Assembly (NCBI GenBank): GCA_031255175.1
Contig: JAIRTA010000002.1
Coordinates: 1-42,022 of the forward strand
Origin: Oscillospiraceae bacterium
GTDB taxonomy: Bacteria; Bacillota; Clostridia; Oscillospirales; UBA929
Reading direction: 5' to 3'
DNA: 42,022 bases
The notes under the pieces were generated by a model that saw only the letters and a list, made by a program, of their open reading frames with translations, was not told the DNA's origin and did not search any database. Positions within the stretch are counted from its first letter, which is position 1; each line of letters opens with the position of its first letter. A program made the position numbers and the translations under genes. This document shows positions 1 through 7,395 of the stretch, one piece after another.

Positions 1-1
1 G

Positions 2-244
2 GTTGTGTTTACGGGCGCGAAGGACGATTTGCTCGAAAAGTACGTCCGTGTCACGGGCGCTCCGGAAGAGATCAATCCGGAACAGAGAAAACGCATCATC
101 GGCTACCGCAAGCACGGCACGGGGTTTGAGGGCCTGGTCGAAGACGCGCGCGTCCGCGAAATGCCGGTCTCTCTGCTGATCGAACCGACGACACTCGACG
201 AAATCATCACGTTTATGAATAGGGAGGCGAAGATCGATGCGTAA
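2..244 (+). CDS. ABC transporter ATP-binding protein, C-terminal fragment
   Basis: The reading frame is open from the window edge and ends at TAA 242-244, so only about 80 C-terminal residues are seen. Walker and signature motifs lie outside the window. The tail, ending LLIEPTTLDEIITFMNRE, resembles the end of ABC-2 type ATPases of the YtrB/EcsA kind. The stop overlaps the ATG of the next gene, a membrane permease, by 8 bases, which supports a translationally coupled ABC exporter operon. The substrate is unknown. The call rests mostly on this context and the typical acidic tail. Confidence 0.7.
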   Translation, partial: VVFTGAKDDLLEKYVRVTGAPEEINPEQRKRIIGYRKHGTGFEGLVEDARVREMPVSLLIEPTTLDEIITFMNREAKIDA

Positions 245-914
245 ATTGCCGGCGTTTGTCAAGCTGGACTTTGTCACCGCAAAGCCGTACCTAAAACCCG
301 TGGCTCTGCTCGTTTACGCCGCCGTCGCGGGGTTTCTCACGGTTCAGTCCGGCAACCTGCTGTCGGGAATCGGCGTCGGCCTGATGGTTGGCACGCTGAG
401 CCTCAGTTACCCGTTTGCCGTCGGCGAAAAGAGCAATATGGACGCCCTTTACATCGCCCTCGCCGTGAGCCGGCGCACCGTGGTGACAGGCCGGTATATT
501 TTTGTGCTGCTCGTGGATCTGTGCGCGGTGGTATTTTCCTGCCTGTTTTCGCTCGCGGCAAGCTTTATACTGCCGGGAATGGGTGTGAGCCTTGACACGG
601 GCGGCGCGTTCGCGGGGCTTGCGGTCCTCGCCGCGCTGTTTGTCTTGATTCAAACCATGCAGCTTCCGATATTTTTTAAGTTCGGCTACACGAAAGCGAA
701 AATAGCCAGCGTCATGCCCTTTGTCTTCATTATGGCGGTCACCGCGGCGGGTCTCGCGAGTTCTCCCGGCGGTTTGGCGGAGCGCATGTCCGCCGCCTTG
801 GCGTGGGCGGCGGACACACCCGCGGCGTATGTGCTCGCCTGTTTGGCGTTTTTGGCGTTTGTTTTCGCGTCGTATCGTCTCTCGCTCGCGTTTTATAAAA
901 GACGTGATTTTTGA
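237..914 (+). CDS. ABC-2 type transporter permease (ABC2_membrane_5-like)
   Basis: A 225-residue, very hydrophobic protein with about six predicted membrane segments, roughly at residues 18-36, 40-60, 85-110, 120-140, 155-175 and 198-218. It has a basic N-terminus (MRKLPAFVKLDF) and a basic C-terminus (FYKRRDF). The sequence around FAVGEKSNMDALYIALAVSRRTVVTGRY resembles the conserved loop of ABC2_membrane_5 permeases (the PmtB/PmtD type of peptide exporter), where a cytoplasmic loop follows TM2. It starts inside the stop region of the upstream ATPase gene, so the two subunits are likely made together. What it exports cannot be read from the sequence. If the recombinase downstream marks an element end, this operon may be element cargo. 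Confidence 0.75.
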   Translation: MRKLPAFVKLDFVTAKPYLKPVALLVYAAVAGFLTVQSGNLLSGIGVGLMVGTLSLSYPFAVGEKSNMDALYIALAVSRRTVVTGRYIFVLLVDLCAVVFSCLFSLAASFILPGMGVSLDTGGAFAGLAVLAALFVLIQTMQLPIFFKFGYTKAKIASVMPFVFIMAVTAAGLASSPGGLAERMSAALAWAADTPAAYVLACLAFLAFVFASYRLSLAFYKRRDF

Positions 915-956
915 TTTGGGGTTGTGTTGCGGGGGGTAGATGGGAGGTTGGATTGG

Positions 957-988
957 GGGGCGCACATGTGGGTGCGTCCCTTTTGTTG
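957..988 (+). terminator. Rho-independent terminator after the ABC operon
   Basis: A 9-bp stem (957-965 with 972-980, one G-T pair) with a 6-base loop is followed by TTTTGTTG. It ends the ABC exporter operon 43 bases after its stop codon. Confidence 0.7.
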
Positions 989-997
989 TGTGTATGG

Positions 998-1041
998 GGT
1001 GGTGGTTGGGTATAATATGCCAATAAATACCAATCACCACC
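998..1041 (+). promoter_or_regulatory. Probable recombinase promoter inside an imperfect inverted repeat
   Basis: A TATAAT hexamer lies at 1011-1016; the best -35 candidate upstream (TTGTGT, 986-991) has a poor 19-bp spacing. The -10 sits inside an imperfect inverted repeat: GGTGGTGGTTGGGTAT at 998-1013 pairs with ATACCAATCACCACC at 1027-1041, with one mismatch and one gap. This could be an operator or a recombinase binding site controlling the downstream pair of genes. Confidence 0.45.
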
Positions 1042-1078
1042 AATCATCGGTCGTCGGTTGGGAAAGGGAGGTCCTGTG

Positions 1079-1264
1079 ATGGATCGACGCGGGTACGCGC
1101 GGGTGTCTTTGCAGCGGGCGCTGAACAGGCGGATGTTGGAGACGGGGAAAATTTCTCAAAACAGGTACGCGATTGTCGAACGGGCGCTGCTTTCCCAATT
1201 GACAAGCCGGGGCGGCCGGGCTATAGTGGGAGAGGAGGAGGAGAGAGCGCCTTGGAACTGCTGA
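1079..1264 (+). CDS. Small SHOCT-like protein coupled to the recombinase
   Basis: A 61-residue protein. ATG 1079 is chosen because GGGAGG lies 9-14 bases upstream. The central part (LNRRMLETGKISQNRYAIVERALL) has the helix-turn-helix pattern of SHOCT-type modules (residues L, L..G.I, Y..., LL), in which a short pair of helices carries a G-I/K-I turn. Small proteins of this kind often precede large serine recombinases in Clostridia, where a role as accessory or directionality factor is plausible but not shown here. Its TGA overlaps the TTG start of the recombinase by 13 bases, so translation is probably coupled. Confidence 0.6.
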   Translation: MDRRGYARVSLQRALNRRMLETGKISQNRYAIVERALLSQLTSRGGRAIVGEEEERAPWNC

Positions 1265-2937
1265 AAATTCGGCGGCTGCTGGAGAGCGGCCGGAGTGTGT
1301 TTGACCTGCCGCTGCGGGTGGCCTATTACGCGCGCGTGTCCACCGACAAAGACGGCCAGCGCCATTCGCTGCACAACCAGATTGAGCACTACGACCGGTA
1401 CATTGAAGAAAACCCCAACTGGACGCCGGCCGGCCGCTATGTGGACGAGGGCGTGAGCGGCACCGGAGTCGCGAAGCGGGAGCAGTTTCTGCGCATGGTG
1501 GAGGACGCCCGCGCGGGCCGGTTCGACTTCCTGGTCACCAAGGAGATCAGCCGCTTTTCCCGCAACACGCTGGACTCCATCCGCTACACACAGGAGTTGT
1601 TGGCGCACGGTGTGGGCGTGCTCTTCGAGGCCGACAACATCTGCACCTTCTCGCCCGACGCCGAGTTGCGCCTTACGATCATGGCCAGCATCGCGCAGGA
1701 CGAGGTGCGGCGCACCGCCGAACGCGTGAAATTCGGTTTCAAACGCGCCGTCGAGCGGGGGCGCGTTTTGGGGGCCGACAACACGACGGGCTACCGCAAA
1801 AAAGACGGCGTGCTCACGGTCGACGAGGCGGGGGCGGCGCTTGTGCGCCGTGTGTTTGCGCAGTACGCGGAGGGCCGGTGCGGTCTCCGCCGGATCGCGC
1901 GGGATTTGCAGGCGGAGGGCTTTGTGGACGCAAAGGGGCGCATGTACTCCTACGCATCTCTGCATGGGATGCTGAAAAATCCGAAATACAAGGGCTACTA
2001 CTGCGGACGCAAGTACACGACGCTCGATTACCGCACGCACAAGGTGGCGCGGCTGGATGAGTCCGACTGGGTCCTGTACCGGGACGAGCGCATTCCTCCC
2101 CTGGTCTCGGAGGAACTGTGGGACAGGGCCAACGCGCTGCTGCGCGAGCGGGGCGCGCGTATGCGGGCGCACGCCGCCGCGTGCCAGTCGCGGTACCCTT
2201 ACAGCGGCAAACTGTTTTGCGGCGCGCACGGCGACGCCTTCCACCGGCGCGTGCACCGGAGCCGCCGGGGCGCGCGGGAGTGCTGGTACTGCCGGCAGTA
2301 CCGGCTGAAGGGGCGCGCGGGGTGCGACAGCCCCGCGGTTCACTCCCGGGAGCTGGACATCATCCTGGCCGACGTCTTGCACCGGGTCTTTGCCGACCGG
2401 GCGGAGGTGATCGACGGCCTGGCCGCGCTGTACGCCCAAACGCGGACGGACCGGAACCACGAGGCCGCGTGCGCCGCGCTGCGGACCCGGGAGCGTGCGC
2501 TGCGCGCGCGGCGCGACAAATTGCTGGAGCTGTATGTGGAGGGTGTCATCACAAAGCCGGAGTTTGCCGAGCGAAACGGCGAGGCCGGCGCGCAGCTTGC
2601 GGCGCTCACCGCCCGCGCGGCGGCGCTGGAGGCCGAAAGCCGGGCAGAGGCCGGGGAGGCCGGGCAGATCGAAACACTGCGCCGCGCCCTGGAGACGGAG
2701 TGGGCCGACGCCGCGCAAAACGGGTTGGGGGCCTGCTTGCTGGAGAGAGCCGTTGTCCGCAAAGCGGAGGCGCCGAACGCCGCGCGGCTGGAGCTCCGCC
2801 TTAAGACGGGCCAAACATGGCTCGCGGCGCTGGACCGAACCGGCCGCGGCCTTTCGCTCTGTGAGATCGGCATTTCACAGGCGCAGGTTTCCCGCCTTGA
2901 GAAAAACGCCTTCCAGCAGATCCGCAAAAATCTCTGA
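1252..2937 (+). CDS. Large serine recombinase with a sigma-G-like C-terminal tail
   Basis: A 561-residue site-specific recombinase. TTG 1252 is preceded by a strong GGAGGAGGAG stretch. The N-terminal resolvase domain (about 21-170) has YARVST with the nucleophile Ser30, then SRFSRNTLDSIRYTQELL and the long E-helix. A recombinase domain follows (about 175-290, YSYASLHGMLKNPKYKGYYCG). Next comes a zinc-ribbon region near 320-365 whose first pair is C-G-A-H rather than C-x-x-C, and a coiled coil near 400-490 typical of large serine integrases. The enzyme would cut and rejoin DNA at att sites. Residues 538-561, beginning EIGISQAQVSRLEK, match region 4.2 of the sporulation factor SigG and are unlike the preceding part, so the reading frame appears to run across an attachment junction into the 3' end of a host sigG gene. 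The catalytic part looks complete. Confidence 0.92.
   Translation: MELLKIRRLLESGRSVFDLPLRVAYYARVSTDKDGQRHSLHNQIEHYDRYIEENPNWTPAGRYVDEGVSGTGVAKREQFLRMVEDARAGRFDFLVTKEISRFSRNTLDSIRYTQELLAHGVGVLFEADNICTFSPDAELRLTIMASIAQDEVRRTAERVKFGFKRAVERGRVLGADNTTGYRKKDGVLTVDEAGAALVRRVFAQYAEGRCGLRRIARDLQAEGFVDAKGRMYSYASLHGMLKNPKYKGYYCGRKYTTLDYRTHKVARLDESDWVLYRDERIPPLVSEELWDRANALLRERGARMRAHAAACQSRYPYSGKLFCGAHGDAFHRRVHRSRRGARECWYCRQYRLKGRAGCDSPAVHSRELDIILADVLHRVFADRAEVIDGLAALYAQTRTDRNHEAACAALRTRERALRARRDKLLELYVEGVITKPEFAERNGEAGAQLAALTARAAALEAESRAEAGEAGQIETLRRALETEWADAAQNGLGACLLERAVVRKAEAPNAARLELRLKTGQTWLAALDRTGRGLSLCEIGISQAQVSRLEKNAFQQIRKNL
2863..2937 (+). other. 3' end of a sigG-like gene fused to the recombinase (putative attR)
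   Basis: These 25 codons encode EIGISQAQVSRLEK, then NAFQQIRKNL and a stop. Fourteen consecutive residues equal the B. subtilis SigG helix-turn-helix as I remember it, and the remainder has the same length and pattern as sigma-G C-termini. The preceding residues (TGRGLSLC) do not resemble sigma factor. The join near 2863 is therefore a candidate integration boundary, with the element to its left and sigG 3' sequence to its right. Whether a 5' sigG part lies upstream of the window is unknown. Confidence 0.6.
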
Positions 2938-2993
2938 GAGATCCAAAAATTTCCAATATCTTAAAAAACGCCACAGAAAGAGGAGGGGCCTTG

Positions 2994-4286
2994 ATGAACG
3001 GGACAAAGAAATACCGGTTTGAGACATTGCAGCTCCATGTGGGGCAGGAGGCGCCCGACCCCGCGACCGACGCGCGGGCGGTGCCGATCTACCAGACGAG
3101 TTCCTATGTGTTCAAAGACTGCGCGCAGGCCGCGGGCCGCTTTGCGCTGACGGAGGGCGGCAACATCTACACACGGCTGATGAACCCGACCTCCGACGTC
3201 TTCGAGCGCCGCATCGCGGCGCTCGAGGGAGGCGTTGGGGCGCTGGCCACGTCGTCCGGCGCGGCGGCCGCCGCGTACGCGGTCCAGAACATCGCCCGGG
3301 CGGGCGACCACATCGTGTCGGACAACGCGATCTATGGCGGTACATACAATCTGTTTGCCAACACGCTGCCCGACAGCGGGATCGAGACAACTTTTGTGGA
3401 CGGCGGCGACATCGCCCATTTTGAACAGGCCATCCGCCCCAACACAAAGGCCGTCTTCATCGAGAGCCTCGGAAACCCCAACTCGACGATCATCGACATC
3501 GGCGCGCTGGCGGAGATCGCCCACCGGCACGGGATCCCGCTGATCGTCGACAACACCTTTGCCACGCCCTACCTGCTGCGCCCCATCGAGCACGGGGCCG
3601 ACGTCGTCATCCACTCCGCGACCAAGTTCATCGGCGGGCACGGCACGTCCATCGGCGGCGTGATCGTGGACGGAGGCCGGTTTGACTGGGCGCAGAACGA
3701 CAAATTCCCCGGCCTGTCCCGGCCGAACCCGAGCTACCACGGCGTCGTGTTCACCGAGGCCGCCGGGGCCTTGGCGTATATCCTCAAAGTCCGTACGACG
3801 CTGATGAGAGATACCGGCGCGGTGCTCAGCCCCTTCCACTCCTTCCTGTTTTTGCAGGGGCTCGAAACCCTCTCTCTGCGCGTGGAGCGGCATGTGGCCA
3901 ACGCCCTGCGGGTCGTCGACTACCTCGCCGCGCACCCGAAGGTGGAGAGGGTCAACCATCCGAAGCGCCCGGACCACCGCGACCACGCGCTGTACGGGCG
4001 GTATTTCCCCAATGGCGGCGGTTCGATCTTCACCTTTGAGATCCGCGGCGGAGCGGAGACGGCCAAGCGCTTCATCGACCGGCTGACGCTCTTCTCCCTG
4101 CTGGCGAACGTGGCGGACGTGAAGTCGCTGGTCATCCACCCGGCGTCCACGACGCACTCGCAGATGAACGAGGAGGAGCTGCTGGCCTCCGGCATCAGGC
4201 CGAACACCATCCGCCTCTCCGTCGGTACGGAACACATCGACGACATCTTGGAGGACCTCGCCCAGGCGTTTGACGCCGTGGAGTGA
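2994..4286 (+). CDS. metY: O-acetylhomoserine aminocarboxypropyltransferase (O-acetylhomoserine sulfhydrylase)
   Basis: A 430-residue PLP enzyme of the Cys/Met metabolism family that makes homocysteine from O-acetylhomoserine and sulfide. ATG 2994 fits the AGGAGG at 2981-2986 better than the adjoining TTG 2991. Seen directly: the N-terminal [11 protein letters not shown] block, [16 protein letters not shown], the PLP aspartate block [11 protein letters not shown] and the Schiff-base lysine Lys211 in [11 protein letters not shown]. The C-terminal block [15 protein letters not shown], followed by [16 protein letters not shown], is typical for MetY. The length is normal. It pairs functionally with metA at 24089-25027, whose predicted product is O-acetylhomoserine. 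It lies 56 bases after the recombinase stop and converges with spoIID. Confidence 0.95.
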   Translation: MNGTKKYRFETLQLHVGQEAPDPATDARAVPIYQTSSYVFKDCAQAAGRFALTEGGNIYTRLMNPTSDVFERRIAALEGGVGALATSSGAAAAAYAVQNIARAGDHIVSDNAIYGGTYNLFANTLPDSGIETTFVDGGDIAHFEQAIRPNTKAVFIESLGNPNSTIIDIGALAEIAHRHGIPLIVDNTFATPYLLRPIEHGADVVIHSATKFIGGHGTSIGGVIVDGGRFDWAQNDKFPGLSRPNPSYHGVVFTEAAGALAYILKVRTTLMRDTGAVLSPFHSFLFLQGLETLSLRVERHVANALRVVDYLAAHPKVERVNHPKRPDHRDHALYGRYFPNGGGSIFTFEIRGGAETAKRFIDRLTLFSLLANVADVKSLVIHPASTTHSQMNEEELLASGIRPNTIRLSVGTEHIDDILEDLAQAFDAVE

Positions 4287-4298
4287 GGCGCCGCGCGG

Positions 4299-5408
4299 TC
4301 AGCGGTATGTTGTCAGCTGCGCGCCGGAATAGTAGCGGGCCAGGATCTCCTCGTAGGTGTGGCCCTGAAGCGCCAGGGCGCGGGCGCCGTATTGGCTCAT
4401 GCCGACGCCGTGGCCGTAGCCGACGGTGCGGAAGATCAGAGTTTCGCCGTCGGCCGAGACCTCAAAATTGGCCGAGCGCAGTTCGGCCGCCGCGCGCACC
4501 TGAGGGCCTGTCAGCGTCACGCCGCCCACCGGGATTGTGACGACCCCGCCCGAAGGGCTGCGCGTGGGCGTGCCGAACCAACCGGCGGGCGGGCCGTCCA
4601 GCTTTGCCTCGGGGGCCATCGCCCGCACGGCCGCGCGGAACGCGGCGGCCGGCAACTCGACGCGTCCGGCGTAGCCGGGCGCGTCCGTTTCGCCGGGGCT
4701 CTCCGCCGCCTGGAGGTAGGGGATGTCCGCGCCCCACACGTCGGCGGCGCGCTCCGTGCGGCCGCTGGAGATCGCGTGAAATACCGCCGAAATGGGCTGG
4801 GCGTCGTAGACGAGGATCTGGGCGTCGGTGTCGCGCACCGCGCGCGTCACGGCCTCGGCGGCGCGCGCCGCGCCGTCGCCCCAGCGGGCGAGGGCGTCCG
4901 CCCGCGGGAGATAGGCCTGGCAGTGCGCGTAGTTGTCACAGATGTCGGCGCCCTTGTGCGCGGCGGGCGGGCCGTTTGCCCCGCGCGCCGCGCGCTGTTT
5001 TGACACCGCGTTTGTCCGGGCCGCCACGCTCTGCGCGCGCAGGGCCTCCGTGGGGAAGTCGGCCGGCATCTCGGCCGCCAGAACGCCGAACAGGTACATA
5101 GACAGGCTCATCTCCTGCACCGTGTCTCCCACCAAGACGCGGATCTTATGCGTCTCGTCTCCGCCGCCCTCCGCCGGCGCGGCGGAGAGCGGCGCGGCCC
5201 CGGCGGACGGCCCTCCGCCGGCGGAAGGCGGGGCGTCGGGCCGGGGGAGGGGCGCGGTCAGGTTCGCGGCCGGGCCCGCCGCGGGCGGGCGCGGGTCCGG
5301 CACCAAGACGCCGTCGGCGTCCGCCGGCGCGCGCCGGCCGGCCGCGAGAAGCGGCAGCAGGAACAGTGTCAGCGTCAGCGCGGTGGTCAGCGCGAGAAAA
5401 CGTCTCAT
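4299..5408 (-). CDS. spoIID: Stage II sporulation protein D (SpoIID/LytB family)
   Basis: About 369 residues. ATG 5408 is preferred because AAGGTG lies 6-11 bases upstream; earlier in-frame TTG 5426 and ATG 5414 are possible but badly spaced. It has one N-terminal membrane anchor (residues 3-24), then a Pro/Ala/Gly-rich linker of about 60 residues, then the SpoIID domain. The domain carries GVLAAEMPADFPTEALRAQ with the catalytic-type Glu near 113, AHCQAYL, and the C-terminal GYGHGVGMSQYGA motif. SpoIID is a lytic transglycosylase that works with SpoIIP and SpoIIM during forespore engulfment. It is direct evidence that the host lineage sporulates. The 12-bp gap to metY shows no obvious terminator. 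Confidence 0.93.
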   Translation of the reverse strand: MRRFLALTTALTLTLFLLPLLAAGRRAPADADGVLVPDPRPPAAGPAANLTAPLPRPDAPPSAGGGPSAGAAPLSAAPAEGGGDETHKIRVLVGDTVQEMSLSMYLFGVLAAEMPADFPTEALRAQSVAARTNAVSKQRAARGANGPPAAHKGADICDNYAHCQAYLPRADALARWGDGAARAAEAVTRAVRDTDAQILVYDAQPISAVFHAISSGRTERAADVWGADIPYLQAAESPGETDAPGYAGRVELPAAAFRAAVRAMAPEAKLDGPPAGWFGTPTRSPSGGVVTIPVGGVTLTGPQVRAAAELRSANFEVSADGETLIFRTVGYGHGVGMSQYGARALALQGHTYEEILARYYSGAQLTTYR

Positions 5409-5456
5409 GGTCATCACCTTTTGCAAGTTTTTACAATTGATCTTTCATTATGAAGG

Positions 5457-5485
5457 TTGACAGCGCCTCTGTCTTGGAGTATACT
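5457..5485 (+). promoter_or_regulatory. Sigma-A type promoter for citrate synthase
   Basis: TTGACA (5457-5462), a 17-bp spacer and TATACT (5480-5485) form a near-consensus vegetative promoter. It would give a leader of about 200 nt before the citrate synthase start. Confidence 0.8.
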
Positions 5486-5572
5486 AAAGACAATGGAAGG
5501 AAGAAAGCCCCAATATCGCAGGCGTCTTGTCCGTTTTTATTCTTTGCAAAGACGGATCGAGGGGGAGGGCGC

Positions 5573-5725
5573 GTGAAATATACGATCTATCTTCCTTCAA
5601 TTTCAGAGGAAATGATCCGCGCCGCCGCGGAGGGCGTTTCGGCGCGGAGCGCAAGTTTTGATCTTGCGACCATCAGACAGAGAAGGGGTGTCCGCATTGG
5701 ATTTTTTGAACCGGGAGACCCATGA
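5573..5725 (+). CDS. Possible 50-residue upstream ORF before citrate synthase
   Basis: A GTG at 5573 follows GGGGGAGGG (5561-5569) closely and opens 50 codons beginning MKYTIYLPSISEEM. It runs 29 bases into the citrate synthase gene in another frame. I do not recognise the peptide. The purine-rich site and the overlap would suit a leader peptide or translational coupling, but the ORF is short and could be chance in GC-rich DNA. Confidence 0.3.
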   Translation: MKYTIYLPSISEEMIRAAAEGVSARSASFDLATIRQRRGVRIGFFEPGDP

Positions 5726-7058
5726 TTTTATCATGAGTGTATGCGACGCTTACGCGCGCTATAACCGGATCGACCCTGAGCATTACGCAAACTACCGCGT
5801 AAAACGGGGGCTGCGCAACGCAGACGGCACCGGCGTGCTGGCCGGCATCACCAAGATCGGCAGCGTGCAGGGCTATGTCATGCAAGACGGGGAACGGGAA
5901 CCGGCCGACGGCCGGCTCTACTATCGGGGGATCGACATCGCAGACCTCATCGAGGGGTTCAGCGGCGAAGGGCGCCTGGGGTTTGAGGAGACATGCTATC
6001 TGCTGCTCTTCGGCCACCTGCCCGCGTCCGCGCAGCTCGAGGCGTTTTCGGCCCTGTTGGAGGAGGCGCGCACGCTTCCGGACCACTTTACGGAGGATAT
6101 GATCTTCAAAGCGCCCAGCCCCGACGTGATGAACAAGCTGGCGCGCGCCATTTTGGCGCTCTATTCCTACGACCCGGAGCCGGAGAACCGCGAGCTGCCC
6201 AACGTGATGCGGCAGAGCCTCGAGCTCATCGCCCGCGTGCCGCTGCTCGTGGCCCACGCCTATTCGGTCAAGCGCCACTACTACGACCACGAGAGCCTGG
6301 TGGTGCACCACCCGAAGAAAGGGCTCTCCATCGCGGAGAATTTCCTGCACGGCGTGCGCCCGGACGGGCAGTTCTCGCCCGAGGAGGCGAGGCTGCTCGA
6401 CATCTGCATGGTGCTCCACGCCGAGCACGGCGGCGGCAACAACTCGGCCTTTGCCTGCCGGGTGCTGACGTCCTCGGGGACAGACACCTACGCGGCGCTC
6501 TCGGCGGCTGTGGGCAGCCTGAAGGGCCCCCGGCACGGCGGCGCCAACGCCAAGGTCATGGAGATGTTCTCCCATATCCGCGCCGGGGTAAAAGACTGGA
6601 AAGACGACGACGAGGTCGCGGCTTTTCTGACCCGCCTGATCCGCCGGGAGGCGGGCGACGGCAGCGGGCTCGTCTACGGCATGGGCCACGCCGTGTACAC
6701 AATCTCAGACCCGCGGGCCGTGATCTTAAAACGCTTCGCAAAGAAGCTGGCGGCAAAGAGCGGCATGTTGGAAGAATTTTTGCTCATGGAGGCCGTGGAG
6801 CGGATCACGCCGCGTGTCTTCGCGGAGACGAAGGGAGACACAAAAGTGATCTCGGCCAACGTGGACATGTACTCCGGCCTCGTGTATCAGATGCTCGACA
6901 TCCCGGAGGCGCTCTACACGCCGATCTTCGCCATCGCCCGCACCGTGGGCTGGTGCGCCCACCGCGTTGAGGAACTCGTCAGCGGCGGCCGCATCATCCG
7001 CCCCGCCTATCGCTCGGTGGTCTCCCGCAAACCCTATGTACCGCTGAAGGAACGCTGA
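5697..7058 (+). CDS. Citrate synthase
   Basis: A 453-residue enzyme that condenses oxaloacetate and acetyl-CoA to citrate. The start is TTG 5697 (DFLNRETHDFI), 8 bases after AAGGGG; this matches where clostridial citrate synthases begin, and the longer in-frame ATG at 5658 lacks such a site. Diagnostic blocks are LYYRGIDIADLI, VLHAEHGGGNNSAF, SLKGPRHGGANAKV and VYGMGHAVYTISDPRA, which include the expected active-site histidines, then ITPRVFAETKGDTK, NVDMYSGLVYQML and the CoA/substrate region ARTVGWCAHRVEE. It is the large Gram-positive type with an N-terminal extension. In anaerobes it feeds glutamate synthesis through a partial TCA path. A 2-methylcitrate synthase activity cannot be excluded. 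A strong terminator follows. Confidence 0.93.
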   Translation: MDFLNRETHDFIMSVCDAYARYNRIDPEHYANYRVKRGLRNADGTGVLAGITKIGSVQGYVMQDGEREPADGRLYYRGIDIADLIEGFSGEGRLGFEETCYLLLFGHLPASAQLEAFSALLEEARTLPDHFTEDMIFKAPSPDVMNKLARAILALYSYDPEPENRELPNVMRQSLELIARVPLLVAHAYSVKRHYYDHESLVVHHPKKGLSIAENFLHGVRPDGQFSPEEARLLDICMVLHAEHGGGNNSAFACRVLTSSGTDTYAALSAAVGSLKGPRHGGANAKVMEMFSHIRAGVKDWKDDDEVAAFLTRLIRREAGDGSGLVYGMGHAVYTISDPRAVILKRFAKKLAAKSGMLEEFLLMEAVERITPRVFAETKGDTKVISANVDMYSGLVYQMLDIPEALYTPIFAIARTVGWCAHRVEELVSGGRIIRPAYRSVVSRKPYVPLKER

Positions 7059-7069
7059 CGCGCGGAAAT

Positions 7070-7118
7070 AAGGCCCGTCCAAAAAAATTAGGTTTTTTTT
7101 GGACGGGCCTTGCTTTTT
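7070..7118 (+). terminator. Rho-independent terminator after citrate synthase
   Basis: A perfect stem, AAGGCCCGTCC plus a run of A (7070-7087), pairs with a run of T plus GGACGGGCCTT (7093-7111), and is followed by GCTTTTTT. The A/T flanks make it able to work in both directions. Confidence 0.9.
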
Positions 7119-7138
7119 TCATCAAAATTCAGTACAAT
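7110..7138 (+). promoter_or_regulatory. Promoter for ferredoxin-methyltransferase genes, overlapping the terminator
   Basis: TTGCTT (7110-7115), 17 bp and TACAAT (7133-7138). The -35 lies on the last bases of the terminator stem of the previous gene, so stop and start signals are packed together. Confidence 0.6.
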
Positions 7139-7220
7139 AAAGACAGTCCTCGGGGGCGGCGGCGTAAATGCCTTGCCTGGCGCCCCGGGCGATGATTTTA
7201 CGACAGAACGGAGGAGTTTT

Positions 7221-7391
7221 GTGGCTTATCATATCGACGAGGAGTGCATCAGCTGCGGCGCCTGTGAGCCGGAATGCATCGTGAACTGTATCTCCGCGGG
7301 CGACAGCACGTATGTCATCGACGAGGAAGCTTGCGTAGAGTGCGGCGCCTGCGCCGAGGTGTGCCCGGTGGGCGCGCCGAAGGCAAAGTAA
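7221..7391 (+). CDS. 2[4Fe-4S] ferredoxin
   Basis: A 56-residue clostridial-type ferredoxin, a soluble electron carrier. GTG 7221 lies 4 bases after GGAGGAG. Cysteines are at 9, 12, 15 and 19 in CISCGACEPEC and at 38, 41, 44 and 48 in CVECGACAEVCPVG, enough for two [4Fe-4S] clusters. Two details differ from the classic family: the proline normally following the fourth cysteine of the first motif is Ile20, and there is an extra Cys23 close by. These could tune the potential of one cluster. It is followed after 4 bases by the methyltransferase gene, probably on the same transcript. Confidence 0.93.
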   Translation: MAYHIDEECISCGACEPECIVNCISAGDSTYVIDEEACVECGACAEVCPVGAPKAK

Positions 7392-7395
7392 ACGC

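Noticed and set aside
1156-2814. Antisense ORF of 552 codons opposite the recombinase
   Set aside because: Arg/Pro/Ala-rich composition typical of the shadow frame of GC-rich coding DNA; no family resemblance, and the plus-strand recombinase is certain.
2961-4235. Antisense ORF of 424 codons opposite metY
   Set aside because: Shadow of a well-conserved PLP enzyme; no motifs of its own.
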